DNA of 64,000 bases from Bradyrhizobium mercantei (GTDB taxonomy: Bacteria; Pseudomonadota; Alphaproteobacteria; Rhizobiales; Xanthobacteraceae), in the NCBI RefSeq assembly GCF_001982635.1, contig NZ_MKFI01000006.1:586582-650581 (forward strand), in the 5' to 3' direction. This document shows positions 20,530-30,803 of the stretch, piece by piece. Under the pieces are notes generated by a model. That model worked only from the letters and a program-made list of their open reading frames with translations, had not been told where the DNA came from and did no database searches. The position numbers were made by a program, and so were the translations under genes. The stretch's first letter is position 1. Each line of letters starts with the position of its first letter.

Positions 20530-23115
20530 ATGAGCTTTGCGTCCGAAGTCGCGGTGCAGAGCCGCGCGTCGTCGCTTGCCTTCCGTTACGCGCTGCGCGA
20601 ATTGCGCGGCGGCCTGCGCGGCTTCTACGTCTTCATCGCCTGCATCGCGCTCGGCGTGATGGCGATATCAGGCGTCGGCTCGGTCGCCGCGAGCCTCGGC
20701 GACGGTCTGTCGCGCGAGGGCCGCACCCTGCTCGGCGGCGACGTCGCGTTCTCGTTGATCTCGCGCGAGGCCAAGCCCAACGAGGTTGCCTATCTGCGCA
20801 CCCGCGGCGAGGTTTCGATTGCGGCCACGCTCCGCGCGATGGCACGCAGCACTGACGGCAAGCTGGCGCTGGTCGAGCTCAAGGCGGTCGACGGCAAATA
20901 TCCGATGCTCGGCGAGCTGACGCTCGAGCCGAACATGCCGATTTCAGACCTGCTCGCCGAGCGCGACGGCGTTTTTGGCGCGGCCACCGACTCGACCCTG
21001 CTGGCGCGGCTCGACCTGAAGCTCGGCGACCGCGTCACCATCGGCAGCGCCACCTACCAGATCCGCAGCGTCGTAGTGGCCGAGCCCGACAAGCTCGCCG
21101 GCGGCGTTGGCCTCGGCCCGCGCTTCCTGGTCAGCGAAGCGAGTTTGCGCGCCACCGACCTGTTGCAGCCCGGCAGCCTGGTGCGCTGGATCTACCGGGT
21201 GAAGCTGCCTGACGGCGGCAACGACGATCGCGCCACCACCGCGCTGATCGACGGCGCGCGGGCTGCTGCGCCGGAGGCCGGCTGGGAGGTGCGCAGCCGC
21301 AGCAACGCCTCGCCGCAGCTCGAGCGCACCATCAACCGTTTCACCCAGTTCCTGACGCTGGTTGGTCTTGCCGCGCTGCTGGTCGGCGGCGTCGGTGTCG
21401 CCAACGCGGTGAAGAGCCATATCGACCGCCGCCGCGACGTCATCGCCTCGTTCAAGGCGCTCGGCGCCACCGGCCGCGATGTCTTCACGATCTACTGCAC
21501 CCAAGTGGTGGTGCTGGCCGGGATCGGCTCGTTGATCGGTCTCGTGCTCGGTGCCGCGCTGCCCTTCGTCATCGTCGGCCTGTTCGGCAAGCTGCTGCCG
21601 CTGCCGGTGGTGCCTGCCCTGCACCCCGACGAGCTCGCGCTCTCCTTCATTTACGGCCAGCTCACCGCGCTGGCGTTCGGGCTGTGGCCGCTCGGCCGGG
21701 TCCATGACGTGCCGGTCGCTGCGCTGTTCCGCGAGACCGTCGCCAGCGAGTGGCATCGGCCGCGCTGGAGCTATCTCGCGCTGATGGCCGTGGTGATCGT
21801 ACTCCTGATCGGCGTCGCGATCGGGCTTGCCTATGACAAGCGGGTCGCCAGCGTGTTCGTCGCCTCGTCGATCGCGGTGTTCCTGCTGCTGCGCGGGATC
21901 GCCGAAATCCTGATGGCGGTGGCGCGGCGGCTGCCGCGCAGCCGCATGACCATGCTGCGGCTCGCGATCGCCAACATCCACCGGCCCGGCGCGCTGACGC
22001 CGTCGGTCGTGCTGTCGCTCGGTCTCGGGCTCGCGGTGCTCGTCACCATCACCCAGATCGACGGCAATCTGCGCCGGCAATTCCTGGCCGCGTTGCCCGA
22101 GCGGGCGCCGTCGTTCTTCTTCATCGACATCCCCTCCACCGAAGCCGACCGCTTTGCCGGCTTCCTGGCCCAGGTCGCGCCCGGCTCGACCGTCGAGGAC
22201 GTGCCGATGCTGCGCGGACGCATCGTCGCCGCGCGCGGCGTCAAGGCCGACCAGCTCAAGCCGTCGGTCGATTCGGAATGGGTGCTGCAGAGCGACCGCG
22301 GCCTGACCTATACCGGCGAAGTTCCCAAGGGCTCGAAGATCGTCGAGGGCGAATGGTGGGGGCCAGACTACAGCGGGCCGCCGCTGGTCTCGATGGAGAA
22401 GAAGATCGCCGATGGCCTGTCCCTGAAGATCGGCGACGAGATCGTGGTCAACGTGCTCGGCCGCGACGTGCCGGCCAAGATCGCCAACCTGCGCAACATC
22501 GACTGGCAGGGCCTCGGCATCAACTTCGTGCTGGTGTTCTCCCCGAACGCCTTCAAGGGCGCGCCGCACAGCCATGTCGCGACCCTGACGGAACCACATG
22601 CCGGCGCAACCCAGGCAAGCTCCAACGACGACGCGCGCATCATCAAGCAGGTCGCCGACGCGTTCCCGATGGTGACCAGCGTGCGGGTCCGCGAGGCGCT
22701 CGAGACGGTCGGCACCGTGGTCAGCAACCTGGTGCTGGCGATCCGCGGTGCCAGCGCCGTGACGCTGATCTCGGCGATCCTGGTGCTGGGCGGCGCGCTC
22801 GCCGCCGGGCACCGCCACCGCGTCTACGACGCCGTGATCCTCAAGACGCTCGGCGCCACGCGGGTTCGACTGCTCGGCGCCTACGCGCTGGAGTATCTGA
22901 TGATCGGTTTTGCAACCGCAATCTTCGGGGTGATCGCCGGCTCGATCGCCGCCTGGCTGATCGTGACGCGGCTGATGACGCTGAGCTTCATCTGGCAGGC
23001 CGGCAGCGCGGCCCTGGTCGTGGTCGCCGCGCTGGTCGTCACCGTTGGACTTGGACTGGCCGGGACGCTGCTCGCGCTGAACCAGAAGCCGGCCTCGGTG
23101 CTGCGGAATTTGTGA
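20530..23115 (+). CDS. ybbP: FtsX-like ABC transporter permease (YbbP family)
   Basis: 861-aa permease with two FtsX/MacB-type repeats. One N-terminal helix (GFYVFIACIALGVMAISGVG) is followed by a large periplasmic domain, then two multi-helix FtsX blocks (about residues 270-440 and 740-860) separated by another extracytoplasmic domain. It couples to the preceding ATPase. The ATG at 20530 lies in the second copy of a 17-bp-spaced duplication of ACATGAGCTTTGC. The first copy's ATG, at 20513, stops after six codons. Followed by a short intrinsic terminator. Confidence 0.93.
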   Translation: MSFASEVAVQSRASSLAFRYALRELRGGLRGFYVFIACIALGVMAISGVGSVAASLGDGLSREGRTLLGGDVAFSLISREAKPNEVAYLRTRGEVSIAATLRAMARSTDGKLALVELKAVDGKYPMLGELTLEPNMPISDLLAERDGVFGAATDSTLLARLDLKLGDRVTIGSATYQIRSVVVAEPDKLAGGVGLGPRFLVSEASLRATDLLQPGSLVRWIYRVKLPDGGNDDRATTALIDGARAAAPEAGWEVRSRSNASPQLERTINRFTQFLTLVGLAALLVGGVGVANAVKSHIDRRRDVIASFKALGATGRDVFTIYCTQVVVLAGIGSLIGLVLGAALPFVIVGLFGKLLPLPVVPALHPDELALSFIYGQLTALAFGLWPLGRVHDVPVAALFRETVASEWHRPRWSYLALMAVVIVLLIGVAIGLAYDKRVASVFVASSIAVFLLLRGIAEILMAVARRLPRSRMTMLRLAIANIHRPGALTPSVVLSLGLGLAVLVTITQIDGNLRRQFLAALPERAPSFFFIDIPSTEADRFAGFLAQVAPGSTVEDVPMLRGRIVAARGVKADQLKPSVDSEWVLQSDRGLTYTGEVPKGSKIVEGEWWGPDYSGPPLVSMEKKIADGLSLKIGDEIVVNVLGRDVPAKIANLRNIDWQGLGINFVLVFSPNAFKGAPHSHVATLTEPHAGATQASSNDDARIIKQVADAFPMVTSVRVREALETVGTVVSNLVLAIRGASAVTLISAILVLGGALAAGHRHRVYDAVILKTLGATRVRLLGAYALEYLMIGFATAIFGVIAGSIAAWLIVTRLMTLSFIWQAGSAALVVVAALVVTVGLGLAGTLLALNQKPASVLRNL

Positions 23116-23125
23116 CAATTTGTAG

Positions 23126-23144
23126 CGGCGAAAGCGCCGTTTTT
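23126..23144 (+). terminator. Intrinsic terminator of the ybbA-ybbP operon
   Basis: Compact stem CGGCG-AAAG-CGCCG followed by TTTTT, beginning ten bases after the permease stop codon. Confidence 0.8.
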
Positions 23145-23349
23145 GCCTATCATCCTAGGCCAGAGCGACATTCGGCCGCGCGTGGAAGCTTGCGTCGGAT
23201 GTGTTAATTTCCCACATACCAATCGGGTCGGATAGTCGGTTTGAATGACACGGAATTAATGTTCCGCAAACCGAGCCATCTGAGATAGATTTACGACCGG
23301 CGCCGCAAATCCCTTGCGCTCCACCGGGACCAACCACGGGAATTCGACC

Positions 23350-24141
23350 ATGTCGGACCTAGACCGCAATTACGCTTCTCCTTTCGGCCGGGCCGCCGGG
23401 CGCATTGACGCTGCGGCCGTCGACGCCGGTCTGCGCGCCTACATGCTGCGCATCTACAACTACATGAGCATCGGCCTGGCCATCACCGGCCTTGCCGCGC
23501 TCGGCGTCTACATGGGCGCGGTGACCACCGACCAGTCGGCCGCGGTCGCCAAGTTCGGCAACGCCTATCTGACGCAGTTCGGCTACGCGATGTTCGTGAG
23601 CCCGCTGAAGTGGCTGTTCATTCTCGCCCCGCTGGCGATGGTGTTCGTCATCTCGGCCGGCATCAACCGCCTGCAGCCGGCGACCGCCCAGCTCCTGTTC
23701 TGGGTGTTCTCGGCGCTGATGGGCCTGTCGCTGTCGTCGATCTTCCTGGTGTACACGCACACCTCGATCGTGCGCGTGTTCTTCATCACCGCGGCGACGT
23801 TCGGTGCGCTGAGCCTCTATGGCTACACCACCAAGCGTGACATGAGCGGCATGGGCTCGTTCCTGTTCATGGGCCTGATCGGCATCATCATCGCGAGCCT
23901 GGTCAACCTGTTCCTGGCGAGCTCGGCGCTGCAGTTCATCGTCTCGGTGGTCGGCGTGCTGGTGTTCGCGGGCCTCACCGCCTGGGACACCCAGCGGCTG
24001 AAGAACGACTACATCTACGGCTACGCCTCGCAGGGTGGCGTGATGGCAGAGCGCGCGGCAATCACGGGTGCGCTGTCGCTCTACCTGAACTTCATCAACC
24101 TGTTCACGCTGCTGCTGCAGCTGCTCGGCCAGCGCGACTAG
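23350..24141 (+). CDS. Bax inhibitor-1/YccA family membrane protein
   Basis: 263-aa integral membrane protein of the BI-1/YccA/TMBIM family with seven predicted hydrophobic helices, starting near MLRIYNYMSIGLAITGLAALG. It ends in NFINLFTLLLQLLG, a recognisable family C-terminus. Bacterial homologues interact with FtsH or act as pH-gated calcium leak channels; the role here is unknown. The start at 23350 (MSDLDRNYASPFG) has GGGAA upstream. An inverted repeat CGGAA-TTAATG-TTCCG lies in the spacer before it. A strong terminator follows. Confidence 0.92.
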   Translation: MSDLDRNYASPFGRAAGRIDAAAVDAGLRAYMLRIYNYMSIGLAITGLAALGVYMGAVTTDQSAAVAKFGNAYLTQFGYAMFVSPLKWLFILAPLAMVFVISAGINRLQPATAQLLFWVFSALMGLSLSSIFLVYTHTSIVRVFFITAATFGALSLYGYTTKRDMSGMGSFLFMGLIGIIIASLVNLFLASSALQFIVSVVGVLVFAGLTAWDTQRLKNDYIYGYASQGGVMAERAAITGALSLYLNFINLFTLLLQLLGQRD

Positions 24142-24168
24142 GCGCCTCGAGCAAGGCAACCGATCCAA

Positions 24169-24199
24169 GCCCCGGCCCAACGGCCGGGGCTTTTGTTTT
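24169..24199 (+). terminator. Intrinsic terminator of the Bax-inhibitor-1 gene
   Basis: Perfect 9-bp stem GCCCCGGCC-CAAC-GGCCGGGGC followed by TTTTGTTTT, 27 bases past the stop codon. Confidence 0.92.
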
Positions 24200-24244
24200 G
24201 GGCGGGGCGGCGCGCTCGGCGAAGGTGCGGAGAATTGGCGATCT

Positions 24245-24332
24245 GTAGCCCGGATGAGCGAAGCGATATCCGGGGAAGCTTGCGCCCGCGTGGCAAGACC
24301 GTCCCGGATGTCGCTTCGCTCATCCGGGCTAC
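24245..24332. repeat. Palindromic repeat (TAGCCCGGATGAGCGAAGCG family)
   Basis: Left arm GTAGCCCGGATGAGCGAAGC and right arm GCTTCGCTCATCCGGGCTAC are perfect inverses; the centre holds imperfect CCGGGG/CCCGG. This sequence is typical of dispersed repeats in Bradyrhizobium-type genomes. It lies just before the 3' end of the DUF2794 gene. Confidence 0.75.
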
Positions 24333-24359
24333 AAGACTCGTCGGGCTAGATGAAGTCCG

Positions 24360-24731
24360 CTACACCAGCGACAGCTTGCGGTCGATCACCAGCAGCACAC
24401 GTTCGAGTTCGTGGCCGCGGCGCAGGATCAGGCCGGTCGCCGAAATCACGCTGTACATGCCCTGCTTGCGCGCCAGCCGGGGGTCCTTCTCGATCCGGTA
24501 GATCGGCACTTCGGAGGCGCGGCGGAACACCGAGAACACGGCGCGGTCCTTCAGGAAGTCGATCGCATAATCGCGCCACTCGCCGTCGGCGACCATGCGG
24601 CCGTAGAGATTGAGAATGCGGTTGAGCTCAAGTCGATTGAATGTCACGCGGTTGGGTTGGGGGGTCGCGGCGGCGGGGCGCGCCGCGGCACGGCTCCCGC
24701 TCGGATCAGTGTCCTCCGAGATCAAACTCAT
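24360..24731 (-). CDS. DUF2794 domain-containing protein
   Basis: 123-aa alphaproteobacterial protein of the DUF2794 family. After a low-complexity Ala/Arg/Pro N-terminus (residues 1-26), the conserved domain starts at VTFNRLELNRILNLYGRMV and runs to the C-terminus. No signal peptide, membrane helix or obvious catalytic motif. Excellent SD GGAGG six bases before the ATG. Function unknown. Confidence 0.88.
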   Translation of the reverse strand: MSLISEDTDPSGSRAAARPAAATPQPNRVTFNRLELNRILNLYGRMVADGEWRDYAIDFLKDRAVFSVFRRASEVPIYRIEKDPRLARKQGMYSVISATGLILRRGHELERVLLVIDRKLSLV

Positions 24732-25259
24732 CGAGCGCCTCCTGTCATCTCAGTGACCATCAGGTTCCGAAGGCCGGTGCCCACTTCGGGATCGTCACGA
24801 GAGTGACATGATTGCGCTAAGCGACGGACGCCGCAAGGGGCCATTCGCAACGCAACCGGGCCTTAACCACCTTCAGGCGCGATGGATTGTCCGGAAAACC
24901 GCAGACTCACGGGAACGTTAGCGGAATCATATTGCTGCCCCACTTCCGCCAATCGCCCGCCCCGCTGCCCTGCGAAAAGAAAATCCTGCGTTGGCCCGGT
25001 CCTTTCGGTTCCGGATTCCTCAGCCCCCAGCCCCCCGGGGCCGTCGGGATCGGGCCTGTTCGCAGGGGAGTCAAATCCCAACACTGGGCCAACGAAAGTT
25101 GGTCCTTTTTGTTTTTGGGCTCCTGCGCAATCGCGCGCGGTCGAGTTGCGCAAGCCACGGCGCTTTCATTTCAGCACGTCACCGGATGCAGGTTCGCTGT
25201 CGTCTCTGGCGGCGCGACAACTTGCGCGCGGCGCAGCAGCGCAAGCACGCGCAGTGAAG
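24732..25259. other. 528-bp gap between DUF2794 and DUF1223 genes
   Basis: Both flanking genes are on the minus strand and no credible protein gene lies between them. Several open frames exist on both strands, but they lack family similarity and SDs and overlap one another. The region contains a plus-strand intrinsic terminator with upstream pairing (24990-25116, listed separately). The leftmost 150 bp presumably hold the promoter of the DUF2794 gene. Confidence 0.6.
24990..25116 (+). ncRNA. Candidate small RNA ending in an orphan intrinsic terminator
   Basis: Bases 25086-25105 form an 8-bp stem (GGGCCAAC, loop GAAA, GTTGGTCC, one G-T wobble) followed by TTTTTGTTTTT. This is a textbook terminator with a GNRA loop, oriented on the plus strand although both neighbours are on the minus strand. 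Upstream, GGCCCGGTCC (24993-25002) can pair over ten positions with GGATCGGGCC (25047-25056), and GGGA/TCCC makes a small hairpin near 25066-25079. The 5' end is unknown. No Rfam family is recognised. Confidence 0.5.
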
Positions 25260-26021
25260 CTAGTGCAGCGAGGTAAATGCAGCGCCGAGCATCGGGCCCG
25301 GCTTGTCGCGACTGCCGTCCTGGACGTACACGGCCGCGGCATCGACGCCGTCGCGCGTGATGTTCTCCAGCGGCACGGTCCAGCTGCCGGACGAACCGTT
25401 CCAGTCGCCGACCTTCAGCAGATTGCGCACCACATTGTGGTAGGTGATCTCGCGGCCGCGGTTCTCGCCGCGCGCAATCGAGATCGGCACTGATTTCGAG
25501 ATCGAGCAGATCCAGACTTCGCCGCGCGACACCGCGGGCGACTTCGATGCGGCGACCGACACGTTGATCTGCTTGCCGGTCAGCGTCATCGTCACCGGCA
25601 CCGACATCACGCTGCCGCTCTTCTCGGTGCTCTTGATGGCGTCCTCGATGCTGGCGCGATCGCTGCCGATCACATGCGCGGAGCCATTGATCACGGCCTG
25701 CGGCGTGTAGACGTCGCGATCGCCGCGCACGTGCGAATAGGCTTTCTGGCGGGCGCTGAAACGGGAATCGGCGAGCGTGTCCTTCCAGCCGAGATAGTCC
25801 CAATAGTCGATCGGCATGCTCAGCGCGATGACGTTGGGGTCCTTCGCGAGATCGCCGATGATCTTGTCCGCGGGCGGACAGGACGAGCATCCCTGCGAGG
25901 TGAAGAGTTCGACGACAGCACGCGGATCGGCGTGAGCGGGGCGGATGATCGCGACGATTGCGCAGATACCAAGAGCGCTGGACCACCGCGAGATCGAGTT
26001 ATAGGCCATCATCGCTGTCAT
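25260..26021 (-). CDS. DUF1223 domain-containing secreted protein
   Basis: 253-aa exported protein of the DUF1223 family, which has a thioredoxin-like fold. The signal peptide is about residues 8-31 (ends PAHA). The CSSCPP motif in FTSQGCSSCPPADK sits where thioredoxins carry CxxC. YTPQAVINGS matches the cis-Pro region of the fold. A role in periplasmic thiol chemistry is plausible but unproven. The start may be 26021, 26012 or 26009; no SD decides. A second possible redox Cys (WICSIS) lies in the C-terminal half. Confidence 0.88.
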   Translation of the reverse strand: MTAMMAYNSISRWSSALGICAIVAIIRPAHADPRAVVELFTSQGCSSCPPADKIIGDLAKDPNVIALSMPIDYWDYLGWKDTLADSRFSARQKAYSHVRGDRDVYTPQAVINGSAHVIGSDRASIEDAIKSTEKSGSVMSVPVTMTLTGKQINVSVAASKSPAVSRGEVWICSISKSVPISIARGENRGREITYHNVVRNLLKVGDWNGSSGSWTVPLENITRDGVDAAAVYVQDGSRDKPGPMLGAAFTSLH

Positions 26022-26109
26022 ACTGCGAACCAGTCGTGATGATTTCCATCCGTAATTGTACGGAGCATGAAGTCTGTCCCTGAACTTGCGTGCCCCAAAA
26101 CGCGAGAAA

Positions 26110-26138
26110 GCGGCCTTTTCATAGGCCGCCTTCTTTTT
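26110..26138. terminator. Hairpin with T-runs between acnA and the DUF1223 gene
   Basis: GCGGCC (26110-26115), loop TTTTCATA, GGCCGC (26124-26129), then CTTCTTTTT on the plus strand. On the minus strand the stem is followed by TTTCTC. It lies downstream of acnA, so it may end acnA transcription, although the better T-run is on the other strand. Confidence 0.45.
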
Positions 26139-26186
26139 AGCCGCTACTCACTAAGCAGTGAGGCACCGATCACAAAGTCGCGTTAG

Positions 26187-26240
26187 AGCATGGTCCGGAA
26201 AAGTGTGAAGCGGCTTTCCGAAGAGACCGTGCTCAAACAA
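26187..26240. repeat. GCATGATCCGGAAAAGTG-family palindromic repeat, copy 2
   Basis: Reads GAGCATGGTCCGGAAAAGTG, then GAAGCGGCTTTCC and GACCGTGCTCAAACAA; a slightly diverged copy of the elements at 6085-6136 and 32935-33013. It ends six bases before the acnA stop codon, so it probably forms part of the acnA 3' untranslated region. Confidence 0.75.
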
Positions 26241-26246
26241 GGGGCC

Positions 26247-28967
<2,721 letters not shown>

Positions 28968-29094
28968 GCGAGGAATCCCAATTATCAGTTATACCCGGCG
29001 AGGGTAACTAAACACCGGCGAACGACACTGGCCAAGGGATGGCCCGGGGGTGGCTTGCGGCCGCCGATTGTGTGTGCTGCATCAAGTTCCGGGC

Positions 29095-29113
29095 TTATAG
29101 AACCTTTCTAGAA
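29095..29113. promoter_or_regulatory. ICE/Irr-box-like palindrome between acnA and ccmA
   Basis: TTATAGAACCTTTCTAGAA holds a perfect TAGAA-CCT-TTCTA palindrome (29098-29110), extended by two more matching positions beyond one mismatch. The iron control element bound by Irr in Rhizobiales is an AT-rich TAGAA-N3-TTCTA palindrome, and acnA and haem/cytochrome genes are known types of Irr targets. The site is 127 bp from the acnA ATG and 96 bp from the ccmA ATG. Binding is inferred, not shown. Confidence 0.65.
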
Positions 29114-29208
29114 GCACCGCCACACCGACAAGCGTGCGGCGGCGTTGCGCGACCCAAAAATTCTCACGCGGTAGCGAAAGATTTCAGAGGGCTGTGACAA
29201 GACGAACC

Positions 29209-29811
29209 ATGCGGCTCTCGGGACGAAATCTGAAATGCGTGCGCGGCGGGCGCGAGGTGTTTTCCGGCCTCGATGTTTCGGCTGCGGCCGGCGAGGCGCT
29301 CGCGGTCACCGGGCCGAACGGCGCCGGCAAGACCTCGTTGCTGCGGGTGCTCGCCGGGCTGCTGGTTCCGGCCGAGGGGACGATCGCGCTCGAAGGCGGC
29401 GACGTCGAGCTCAGCCTGCCCGAGCAGGCCCACTATCTCGGCCATCGCGACGCCCTGAAGCCGGCGCTCAGCGTTATGGAAAATCTTTCCTTCTGGCGGG
29501 AATTCCTCGGCGGCAAGGCCGAGGATGCCGGCCGCTGCCTTGCCGCGGTGGCGCTCGACCATGCCGCGCACCTGCCGGCCGCCTACCTCTCGGCCGGCCA
29601 GCGCCGCCGCCTGTCGATCGCGCGCCTGCTCTCGGTGCGGCGGCCTGTGTGGCTGCTGGACGAGCCGACCTCGGCGCTGGACACGGCCGGCCAGGCGCTG
29701 TTCGTCGCCCTGATGCGCGACCATCTCGCAGGCGGCGGCTTGATTGTCGCGGCGACCCATCTGCCGCTCGGCATCGACGCGCGCGATTTGCGGATGGGAG
29801 GCGCGGCATGA
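29209..29811 (+). CDS. ccmA: Heme exporter ATP-binding protein CcmA
   Basis: 200-aa ABC ATPase of the cytochrome c maturation system I; with CcmB, C and D it drives release of haem-loaded CcmE. Walker A is GPNGAGKTS, the signature is LSAGQRRRLSIARLL, and Walker B is VWLLDEPTSALD. The ATG at 29209 is 17 bases after AGAGGG; a GTG at 29194 lies nearer that SD and would add five residues. Known as cycV in B. japonicum. Its stop overlaps an ATG (ATGA) that opens the bridging frame described at 29808. Confidence 0.94.
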   Translation: MRLSGRNLKCVRGGREVFSGLDVSAAAGEALAVTGPNGAGKTSLLRVLAGLLVPAEGTIALEGGDVELSLPEQAHYLGHRDALKPALSVMENLSFWREFLGGKAEDAGRCLAAVALDHAAHLPAAYLSAGQRRRLSIARLLSVRRPVWLLDEPTSALDTAGQALFVALMRDHLAGGGLIVAATHLPLGIDARDLRMGGAA

Positions 29812-30074
29812 GCAAGCAGTTTTTTCTCTCGTCGCTGCGCTCCGGTCTCTCGGTCCCCTCCCCCCTTGCGGGGGAGGGTCAGGGAGAGGAGTGCCACACG
29901 ACGGACTCTATCCGTGCAAACCAACGCAACGTACGGCCGAGATTGCGATGGCGAGGTTCCTATCGACGATCTCGCCCGGGGCCACCCCTCTCCCCCGCCC
30001 TCCCCCGCAAGGGGGGAGGGAGCGCAACGGTTGCGCGGCAGATCCTCGGCTCCCACGATGGATCTGTCGCATGA
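29808..30074 (+). CDS. Repeat-derived 88-codon frame bridging ccmA and ccmB
   Basis: An ATG at 29808 overlaps the ccmA stop as ATGA and has GGGAGG at the ideal distance (29796-29801). The frame stays open through the whole palindromic insertion and ends at TGA 30072-30074, which overlaps the ccmB ATG at 30071 (again ATGA). The product would be Arg/Gly/Pro-rich with segments such as PSPLAGEGQGEE, typical of translated repeat DNA. It is unlikely to be a functional protein, but it could keep ribosomes moving from ccmA to ccmB. Coding status inferred only. Confidence 0.45.
   Translation: MSKQFFLSSLRSGLSVPSPLAGEGQGEECHTTDSIRANQRNVRPRLRWRGSYRRSRPGPPLSPALPRKGGGSATVARQILGSHDGSVA
29858..30022. repeat. 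Palindromic repeat (CCTCCCCC family), copy B, inside the ccm operon
   Basis: The left arm holds CCCTCCCCCCTTGCGGGGGA followed by GGGTCAGGGAGAGG. The right arm is its inverse (CCCTCTCCCCCGCCCTCCCC then CGCAAGGGGGGAGGG). About 100 bp of unpaired centre lies between them. Related copies are at 4432, 57640, 60239 and 60888. It separates ccmA from ccmB by 259 bp within an otherwise tightly overlapping operon. Confidence 0.8.
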
Positions 30075-30739
30075 GCGCGTTGGCCGCACTGATCCGCCGC
30101 GACATCCGGATTGCGCTGCGTGTCGGCGGTGGCGCGCTGATCGGCGTGCTGTTCTTCCTCACCGTCACGGTGCTGATGCCGTTTGCGGTCGGTCCCGATC
30201 TGGCGCTGCTGTCGCGGCTCGGTCCCGCCATTCTCTGGCTCGGCGCACTGCTGGCGAGCCTGCTCACCCTCGACCGCCTGTTCACGGCCGACCATGAGGA
30301 CGGCTCGCTCGACCTCATCGTGATGAGCCGGACGCCGCTGGAACTCGCCTGTGCGGCCAAGGCGCTGGCGCATTGGATCGCCGCCGGGCTGCCGCTGATC
30401 ATCGCAACCCCGGTGCTCGGCCTGCTGCTCAATCTCGACGGCACGGCGACGCTCGCGGTTGCCGCGACCTTGCTGGCGGGAACACCGGCGCTGACCTTCA
30501 CCGGCATGATCGGCGCGGCGCTGGCGGTGACGCTGCATCGCGGCGGGCTGCTGCTTGCGGTGCTGGTGCTGCCGCTGTCGATCCCGGTGCTGATCTTCGG
30601 CGTCGCGGCCTCGCAGGCGGCGATATCGGGGCCGTTGCCGTTTGGAACACCGTTCTCGATCCTCTGCGCGCTGTCGCTTGCGAGCCTCGTGATCGGCCCG
30701 TTTGCCGCCGCCGCGAGCCTGCGGCACGGGCTGGACTGA
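30071..30739 (+). CDS. ccmB: Heme exporter protein CcmB
   Basis: 222-aa polytopic membrane subunit of the CcmABCD complex with about six hydrophobic helices. The N-terminus ALIRRDIRIALRVGGG and the segment ADHEDGSLD are recognisable for the family. The ATG at 30071 has no SD of its own; the upstream DNA is the repeat insertion. The bridging frame's stop overlaps this ATG, which may couple translation. Known as cycW in B. japonicum. Confidence 0.93.
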   Translation: MSALAALIRRDIRIALRVGGGALIGVLFFLTVTVLMPFAVGPDLALLSRLGPAILWLGALLASLLTLDRLFTADHEDGSLDLIVMSRTPLELACAAKALAHWIAAGLPLIIATPVLGLLLNLDGTATLAVAATLLAGTPALTFTGMIGAALAVTLHRGGLLLAVLVLPLSIPVLIFGVAASQAAISGPLPFGTPFSILCALSLASLVIGPFAAAASLRHGLD

Positions 30740-30803
30740 TCAAATCTCGCCGAGGGGAATTCGGCCGATTGCCTCGCTCACAACGGACGACTATCAGGGT
30801 GCC

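Noticed and set aside
24882..25493. Overlapping open frames on both strands in the DUF2794-DUF1223 gap
   Set aside because: Pro/Ser/Arg-rich, mutually overlapping, no SD or domain; one runs into the DUF1223 gene antisense.
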